From the IMG/VR virus record IMGVR_UViG_3300032298_000290, positions 1-24,229 of that record: a DNA stretch of 24,229 nucleotides; one strand, 5' to 3'. Shown here in pieces: positions 19,177 to 24,229 of this stretch; positions within the stretch are counted from its first letter, which is position 1; every line of letters starts with the position of its first letter. The notes under the pieces were generated by a model. The model had not been told where the DNA came from and ran no database searches. It saw nothing but the letters and a program-made list of their open reading frames with translations. The position numbers were made by a program, and so were the translations under genes. This stretch comes from a virus.

Positions 19177-21684
19177 ATGGCAACAGGGATGATGGACAAA
19201 GGTTTATACCAAACGCCTATGGGTTTAGATCAGGAAGCTGAGATGCAGCCCGGTGGTATAGAAATCGAGATAGAAGACCCAGAAGAAGTAAATATCGGAC
19301 TGGGTGATATAGAAATCCAACTCAAACCTGAGAAAGAAACAGCAGATACTTTCGATGCCAACCTTGCTGAGTACATGGACGACAGTGTGATGTCTGGGCT
19401 GGCGAATGAGTTAATAGAAGATTTTGATAAAGACCAGATGGACCGCAGAGACTGGGTGAAGACCTATGTTGATGGTCTGAAACTGTTGGGTCTGCAGTAC
19501 GAAGATAGAACTGAGCCTTGGCAAGGCGCTTGCGGTGTGTTCCACCCCATGCTCACTGAGTCTGTTGTTAGGTTCCAGTCAGAGGCGATGATGGAGACCT
19601 TTCCCGCTATGGGTCCTGTGAAGACACAGATCATCGGCGCTATTGACTTGTTGAGAGAAGAAGCCGCTGCCCGCGTGCGCGAGGACATGAACCACCAGCT
19701 CACAGATGTGATGACTGAGTACAGACCTGAACATGAGAAGATGTTGTGGTCGTTACCCATTACTGGCTCGGCGTTCAAGAAGGTGTACTTCGACCCTAGT
19801 AAGGGCCGTCAAGTTGCCATCTTCATTCCAGCAGAAGATATTGTTGTGCCCTACGGCGCGTCTTCCATAGAAGATGCTGAGCGTGTTACTCATGTGATGC
19901 GCAAGACAGAGAATGAAGTTATTAAGTTACAAGATGCTGGGTTCTATGCTGATGTAGATATTGGTGAACCCGGTTATGAGTTAGACGACATTGAGAAGCA
20001 GAAGGCCGAAGAGCAAGGCATGAATGCGACTCAGGATGATCGCTACCGCATCCTAGAGATTCATGTGAACTTGGACTTGAAAGGGTTTGAGCACACTGAT
20101 AAGAAGGGGCGTGAGACAGGTATTGCGTTACCATACGTTGTGACTCTTGAGAAAGGGTCCCGCACTATTCTTGCTATTAGAAGGAATTGGTATGAAGACG
20201 ACGTCCTCCACACTAAACGACAACACTTCGTCCACTACCAATACATCCCCGGTTTTGGCTTCTATGGTTTCGGTCTTATCCACCTCATCGGAGGCTATGC
20301 GAAATCAGCAACGATGCTTATCCGCCAACTTGTTGACGCGGGCACTCTATCTAATCTCCCCGGAGGACTTAAATCGCGAGGACTTCGGATTAAAGGTGAC
20401 GACACCCCCATCCAGCCCGGAGAGTTCCGCGACGTAGATGTACCAAGTGGCAGTATCAGGGACAACATTCTCCCTCTGCCATACAAGGAGCCTTCACAGG
20501 TTCTGATGAGTTTGTTCCAACAGATCGTGCAGGAAGGCCGTGCCTTTGCGTCGAGCGGGGACATGAACGTCAGCGACATGAGCACAAACGCTCCTGTTGG
20601 CACAACACTAGCTCTGCTTGAGAGAACCCTGAAGGTGATGACCGCTGTTCAAGCGCGTCTGCACTATGCCATGAAGCAGGAGTTCAAATTACTCAAGGTG
20701 ATCATTGCTGACTACACACCAGATGAGTATGACTACGAGCCAGAAGATGCAGGTCGCAAGGCTAAGAAGTCTGACTATGACTCTACGGATGTGATTCCTG
20801 TTAGCGATCCAAACGCCGCGACTATGGCGCAGAAGATCGTGCAGTATCAAGCTGTACTACAGTTAGCACAAAGCGCACCGCAGTTGTACAACTTGCCGCT
20901 TCTACACCGTCAGATGATTGAGGTGTTGGGTATTAAGAATGCTAACAAATTGGTCCCTGTTGAAGATGACCAAGTACCTACTGATCCAGTACAAGAGAAT
21001 CAGAACTTGTTGACTGGCAAACCGGTCAAAGCGTTCGTTGAGCAGAACCACGAGGCTCATATTCAGACGCATATGTCTGCGATACAGAATCCAAAGATTC
21101 AGCAGTTGATGCAGATGAACCCACAGGCTCAAGCGATCATGGCAGCAGCTATGGCGCACATCAACGAGCACATTGCCTTCGAGTACCGCAAACAAGTTGA
21201 GATGACTATCGGCGCACCGCTTCCCGGCGAAGAGCAGAACAAGCATATGGCTCCAGAGATGGCGGACCAGATTGCGATGGCTACAGCCAAGGCGTCACAA
21301 CAGTTGATGCAGCAAGCTCAACAACAAGCGGCTCAACAACAAGCCCAACAACAGATGCAGGACCCAGTCGTACAAATGCAGATGCAAGAACTCCAACTCA
21401 AACAACAAGACTTACAACTCAAGGCACAGAAACAGCAGATTGATGCCGCAGCTAAGGCTGATCAGTTGGAGATCGAGAAGTCACGCATTGAGGCACAGAT
21501 GCAGATCGCAGCTATGCAGGTCAGTGCCACAGCAGCCGCCAAACGTGACCAAATGGAGCGGCAACAGCAGACCGATGGCGTGCGTATGGGGATTGATGCC
21601 GCCAAACATAAAGCTCAGATGGCAGTGCAGATGGCGCAGCGCCAATCACAAAACAAACAGTCTCCTAAGAAGGGAGATAAATGA
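19177..21684 (+). CDS. Portal protein with Gln-rich C-terminus
   Basis: An 835-aa portal, placed directly after terL with AAGGA before the ATG. Large size and motifs such as DWVKTYVDGLKLLGL, EPWQGACGVFHPML, GSAFKKVYFDPSKGR and PGFGFYGFGLIHLIGG suit the large portals of podovirus-like phages (P22-type and relatives). Residues about 705-830 are dominated by Gln, Ala and Met with long helical character (QQAQQQAAQQQAQQQMQ), like the C-terminal barrel of P22-type portals. Twelve copies would form the ring at the head vertex. The region 55-95 is acidic and helical. The stop overlaps the next start by 4 nt. Confidence 0.9.
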   Translation: MATGMMDKGLYQTPMGLDQEAEMQPGGIEIEIEDPEEVNIGLGDIEIQLKPEKETADTFDANLAEYMDDSVMSGLANELIEDFDKDQMDRRDWVKTYVDGLKLLGLQYEDRTEPWQGACGVFHPMLTESVVRFQSEAMMETFPAMGPVKTQIIGAIDLLREEAAARVREDMNHQLTDVMTEYRPEHEKMLWSLPITGSAFKKVYFDPSKGRQVAIFIPAEDIVVPYGASSIEDAERVTHVMRKTENEVIKLQDAGFYADVDIGEPGYELDDIEKQKAEEQGMNATQDDRYRILEIHVNLDLKGFEHTDKKGRETGIALPYVVTLEKGSRTILAIRRNWYEDDVLHTKRQHFVHYQYIPGFGFYGFGLIHLIGGYAKSATMLIRQLVDAGTLSNLPGGLKSRGLRIKGDDTPIQPGEFRDVDVPSGSIRDNILPLPYKEPSQVLMSLFQQIVQEGRAFASSGDMNVSDMSTNAPVGTTLALLERTLKVMTAVQARLHYAMKQEFKLLKVIIADYTPDEYDYEPEDAGRKAKKSDYDSTDVIPVSDPNAATMAQKIVQYQAVLQLAQSAPQLYNLPLLHRQMIEVLGIKNANKLVPVEDDQVPTDPVQENQNLLTGKPVKAFVEQNHEAHIQTHMSAIQNPKIQQLMQMNPQAQAIMAAAMAHINEHIAFEYRKQVEMTIGAPLPGEEQNKHMAPEMADQIAMATAKASQQLMQQAQQQAAQQQAQQQMQDPVVQMQMQELQLKQQDLQLKAQKQQIDAAAKADQLEIEKSRIEAQMQIAAMQVSATAAAKRDQMERQQQTDGVRMGIDAAKHKAQMAVQMAQRQSQNKQSPKKGDK

Positions 21685-21875
21685 GTAACCAAGCGTTTCA
21701 ATACTTAGCCAAGGAGATTGACAAGCTCCGTGGCGATCAAGTTTCCTTCCTCGCTGGAGGAGGTGCAAAAGACTTTGCCGAGTATCGGCATGTCTGCGGG
21801 GTCATCCGGGGTCTGACTCATGCAGAACAACTTGTCAAAGACCTCGTGCAGAAAATGGAGTATTCCGATGAGTGA
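21681..21875 (+). CDS. 64-aa unknown head-operon protein
   Basis: Starts MSNQAFQYLAKEIDKLRGDQ with GGGAG before the ATG, overlapping the portal stop as ATGA. It is predicted as two helices joined by a Gly-rich turn (SFLAGGGAKDFAEY), with the second helix HAEQLVKDLVQKMEYSDE. Small proteins of this form are common between portal and scaffold genes in related phages. No function is known. Confidence 0.75.
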   Translation: MSNQAFQYLAKEIDKLRGDQVSFLAGGGAKDFAEYRHVCGVIRGLTHAEQLVKDLVQKMEYSDE

Positions 21876-22278
21876 GTTTGATGTTTCCGCTGTAGACCTG
21901 TCTGGCATTCTCAATACGAGTAATGAAGACAAAGCCAAGCAGTTGCCCGATCCATCCACCTATTACATGCTGACTGTCGTCCCCGAGGCGATGGAAGAGT
22001 ATTCAGATAGTGAAGTTGGGTTGATCAAAGACAGCAAGACCATGTACTACGAAGAAGTGCTGACCCCAGTACTGTTTGTAGTGAAGATGGGACCAGATTG
22101 CTATTCAGACACTACCCGCTTTCCAAGCGGAGCTAGTTGCAAAGTTGGCGACTTCGTTGTCGTCCGCCCCAATTCAGGCACCCGCCTGAAGATTCATGGT
22201 CGCGAGTTCCGCATCATTGCGGACACCTCAGTCGAGGCCATTGTTGAAGACCCGCGTGGAATTACCCGCGCTGCATAG
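21868..22278 (+). CDS. GroES-like co-chaperonin domain protein
   Basis: A 136-aa protein whose residues 30-130 can be laid along GroES. YYMLTVVPEAMEEY matches the first strand; the span about 45-62 (SDSEVGLIKDSKTMYY) sits where the GroEL-binding mobile loop lies; VLFVVKMGP matches the VLAVG strand; CKVGDFVVVRPNSGTRLKIH and GREFRIIADTSVEAIVED match the VKVGDIV...EEVLIMSESDILAIVE end of GroES. Phage co-chaperonins such as T4 gp31 replace GroES so that GroEL can fold the capsid protein. The gene lies just before the scaffold and structural genes, which fits. The start has GGAG 7 nt upstream. The assignment rests on motif order, not on a search. Confidence 0.7.
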   Translation: MSEFDVSAVDLSGILNTSNEDKAKQLPDPSTYYMLTVVPEAMEEYSDSEVGLIKDSKTMYYEEVLTPVLFVVKMGPDCYSDTTRFPSGASCKVGDFVVVRPNSGTRLKIHGREFRIIADTSVEAIVEDPRGITRAA

Positions 22279-22287
22279 GAGTAAAAC

Positions 22288-23265
22288 ATGCCATTACCAG
22301 AGTTTGAACTACCCGATCCTGATAAGGATACTGCTACTGAAGACGAAAAGTTCGAAGTAGAAATCGAAGACGATACCCCACCGGAAGACCGACGTCGCAA
22401 GCCGATGAAGGAGCCGGTCGAAGACCCAACGGAAGACGAGTTATCCTCGTACGACGAGAAGGTTCAGGCGCGTATCAAGAAGTTTACTCGTGGTTATCAC
22501 GATGAACGCCGAGCAAAAGAAGAAGCCTTTCGTGAACGCGAAGCGGCAGAATCCTTTGCCAAACAGGTGTTTGAAGAAAACAAACGTCTTCAACAGCAGC
22601 TATCAACTGGTAGTAAAGCATTCATTGAGCAATCTCAGACTTCTGCGGACTTAGAACTAGCAAACGCTAAGAAAAAGTACAAAGAAGCTCACGAGATGGG
22701 TGATGTAGATGCTCTTGCTGACGCTCAAGCAGATATTTCTAGAGCTACTTTGAAATTAGACAAAGCCCAAGGGTTGAAGCCAATTGAAGTAGAAGAGAAG
22801 GAATATACCCCAGCAAAACCAGAAGGCCCAACAGTCAGTCCCCGCACCCAAAAGTGGGTTCAATCCAACAGTGATTGGTGGGGAGTAGACGAAGAAATGA
22901 CTATGGCAGCTATGGGGCTTGACAAGAAGTTAGCTAAAGAGTATGGTTCAGACTATGTTGGTACTGAAGAGTACTTCAAAACCATAGATAAAACTATGCG
23001 CAAGAGATTCCCTGAGCATTTTGAAGATGCTGAGAGCTATGAGGAAGATACACCGCCTCCAAAGAAAAGAGTATCAGAACCGGTTGATGAGGATGATGAA
23101 CCCCCACGCCGTGCACAAAAAATCACTACAGTTGTAGGCTCTGCCTCACGTAGTACTCCGCCGAATCGCATAAAGTTAAAAGCATCAGAAGCCGCCATTG
23201 CGCGTCGTCTTGGGGTGCCGATAGAAGAATATGCGAAGCAGGTTGCACAACTTAAAAGAGGTTAA
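22288..23265 (+). CDS. Scaffold-like capsid assembly protein
   Basis: A 325-aa, highly charged protein with AGGAG before the ATG. The N-terminus (residues 1-55) is acidic and Pro-rich; residues about 57-165 are a long charged helix or coiled coil (RRAKEEAFREREAAESFAKQ, AFIEQSQTSADLELANAKKK); 170-290 is mixed and low in complexity; the C-terminus ends with a basic helical module, IARRLGVPIEEYAKQVAQLK. This architecture and the position between portal and structural genes are typical of internal scaffold proteins, whose basic C-terminal helix binds the coat. The C-terminal module recurs in the DUF3310 protein at 1618-2163. Confidence 0.75.
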   Translation: MPLPEFELPDPDKDTATEDEKFEVEIEDDTPPEDRRRKPMKEPVEDPTEDELSSYDEKVQARIKKFTRGYHDERRAKEEAFREREAAESFAKQVFEENKRLQQQLSTGSKAFIEQSQTSADLELANAKKKYKEAHEMGDVDALADAQADISRATLKLDKAQGLKPIEVEEKEYTPAKPEGPTVSPRTQKWVQSNSDWWGVDEEMTMAAMGLDKKLAKEYGSDYVGTEEYFKTIDKTMRKRFPEHFEDAESYEEDTPPPKKRVSEPVDEDDEPPRRAQKITTVVGSASRSTPPNRIKLKASEAAIARRLGVPIEEYAKQVAQLKRG

Positions 23266-23267
23266 AT

Positions 23268-23738
23268 ATGGAACAGGTAAAAGCTGAAAAGCAAAATCGT
23301 TTGGCTCGTGAGTTAGACACACCAGTAACACGCGCACCGCGTCAAACTTCGTGGCAAGCTCCCGAAACCCTACCGTCGCCTAATCCACGTCCGGGAATTT
23401 CTCACCGCTGGGTAAGAACCAGTATGTTGGGAGTCCCGGATGTACAAAACATCTCTGGCAAGTTTAAAGAAGGATACGAACCCGTGAAAGCGGAGGAATA
23501 TCCTGAACTTTCTATGCACGCTGCTACCGAGGGTCGCTTTGCTGGAGGCATTGAGGCGCCCGGTTTGGTTCTCTGCAGTATTCCGACGGAGTTTTTGAAA
23601 CAACGAGAGGCTCACTTCTCGAAGATCAACAAAGACACGATGGAATCTGTAGATAACAACTTCATGAGAGACAGTGATCCACGGATGTCGAAGTTCTCTG
23701 AGAAATCGACAAAAGTGACATTTGGTTCTGGTACTTAA
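23268..23738 (+). CDS. 156-aa conserved head-operon protein
   Basis: Starts MEQVKAEKQNRLARELDTPV with AGAGG 6 nt upstream, 2 nt after the scaffold-like gene. The N-terminal 50 residues are Pro-rich and probably flexible (PRQTSWQAPETLPSPNPRPG). Then come WVRTSMLGVPDVQNISGKFK, GYEPVKAEEYPELSM and TEGRFAGGIEAPGLVLCSIP, a set I recall from many uncultured marine and freshwater phages, always next to scaffold and capsid genes. It may be a minor head or internal protein. No motif gives an activity. Confidence 0.8.
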   Translation: MEQVKAEKQNRLARELDTPVTRAPRQTSWQAPETLPSPNPRPGISHRWVRTSMLGVPDVQNISGKFKEGYEPVKAEEYPELSMHAATEGRFAGGIEAPGLVLCSIPTEFLKQREAHFSKINKDTMESVDNNFMRDSDPRMSKFSEKSTKVTFGSGT

Positions 23739-23759
23739 ATTTTTTTAAAGGAGTCTTAA

Positions 23760-24229
23760 ATGGCTTACCCCGTTGTTAACGCCCCATATGGGCTAAAGCC
23801 GATCAATTTGATCGGTGGTCAGGTATTTGCAGGTTCTACCCGCGAATATCCGATCCCATACGGATACGCGACTAGCATTTTCTACGGTGACCTCGTTGGT
23901 CTAAGCCGTGGTAATGTACAGCGCTTGTCTGTTTCCACTGGTACTCTTGGTACTGTTACAGGTGTCTTCTTGGGTTGTTCTTACACAAACCCAACCACCA
24001 AACAAAAGCAATTTGCTCAATACTGGCCCGCTTCAACAACGGCTGGCGATGCAGTTGCTATTGTTTGTGATGACCCTGACACAGTGTTCAAGGCTGTCGT
24101 TTGTAATACCGGTACTACTGTTGCTTCTGGCGCTCGCGCCATGATCGGTCAAAACTTGGCTATGATCAACAACACAGGTAACGTGAATACTGGCGACTCT
24201 GCTAACGCTTTGTTGGCTCCTAGCGATAC
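23760..24229 (+). CDS. Virion structural protein, capsid-related, 3' end missing
   Basis: A 156-codon fragment that runs off the right edge; AAAGGAG lies 6 nt before the ATG. It begins MAYPVVNAPYGLKPINLIGG and continues with QVFAGSTREYPIPYGYATSI, GVFLGCSYTNPTTKQ and QYWPASTTAGDAVAIVCDDP. This resembles an abundant structural protein of uncultured Caudoviricetes that follows the scaffold gene. It is Gly, Thr, Ser and Val rich and beta-like. Codon use shifts toward GGT, GCT, ACT and GTT, as in highly expressed genes. It could be the major coat or a decoration protein; the window does not decide. Confidence 0.8.
   Translation, partial: MAYPVVNAPYGLKPINLIGGQVFAGSTREYPIPYGYATSIFYGDLVGLSRGNVQRLSVSTGTLGTVTGVFLGCSYTNPTTKQKQFAQYWPASTTAGDAVAIVCDDPDTVFKAVVCNTGTTVASGARAMIGQNLAMINNTGNVNTGDSANALLAPSD

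Noticed and set aside
1-24229. Integrase, transposase, insertion sequence or attachment site
   Set aside because: No reading frame shows tyrosine or serine recombinase or DDE motifs, and no target duplications were seen; lysogeny cannot be judged from this window.

Overview
The window is a piece of a tailed double-stranded DNA phage genome (Caudoviricetes), not a bacterial chromosome. It holds a small terminase candidate, large terminase, portal, scaffold-like protein and the start of an abundant-type structural protein in canonical head-operon order. The rest is a dense set of small, mostly overlapping early genes, including a family-A DNA polymerase. There are no rRNA, tRNA, integrase or transposase genes. 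Promoters match the proteobacterial sigma-70 consensus almost perfectly. The mixture of families resembles uncultured freshwater or marine phages of Proteobacteria (inference; host unproven).

Layout. From 1 to about 16.4 kb all genes point left; from about 16.9 kb to the right end all genes point right. The two arms diverge from a roughly 520-bp non-coding control region. Leftward arm, in transcription order: a 242-aa unknown (15666-16394) and a 105-aa unknown (15264-15581), each followed by an intrinsic terminator; an about 810-bp gap rich in repeats and hairpins; a CVNPxH-motif protein (13773-14450) behind promoter P4; a run of tiny genes (13611 to 12597) behind P3; a CxxC protein (12213-12497) behind P2; a module of MoxR/CobS-type AAA+ ATPase, VWA metallopeptidase-like protein, small membrane proteins and a DUF3150-like protein (12158 to 5397), ended by terminator T1; then behind P1 a replication/recombination block (VRR-NUC nuclease, DNA polymerase A, Cas4/RecB-like nuclease, HTH-DUF3310) that runs into a sigma region-4 protein and micro-proteins at the left edge. 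Rightward arm: TerS candidate with an AT-hook, TerL, portal, a 64-aa protein, a GroES-like protein, a scaffold-like protein, a conserved 156-aa protein and a truncated structural protein.

The most striking non-genic feature is a family of eleven 29-bp inverted repeats (half-site GAAC-N4-CGAA, invariant 5-bp spacer). They occur only in the leftward arm, between 5.3 and 16.5 kb. Every leftward gap of 20 bp or more contains or touches exactly one copy, usually 17-84 nt upstream of a start codon, and two further copies lie inside coding sequence. Arm variation is not compensatory, which suggests a protein-binding DNA site rather than an RNA hairpin. Two near-identical promoter cassettes (P2, P3) each combine a consensus sigma-70 promoter, an 18-bp operator-like palindrome on the -10 box, and one of the 29-bp repeats. 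Together with a 53-aa ribbon-helix-helix-like protein and a region-4-only sigma-like protein, this suggests a phage-wide regulatory network controlling the early arm. That network is the best candidate for an undescribed system here.
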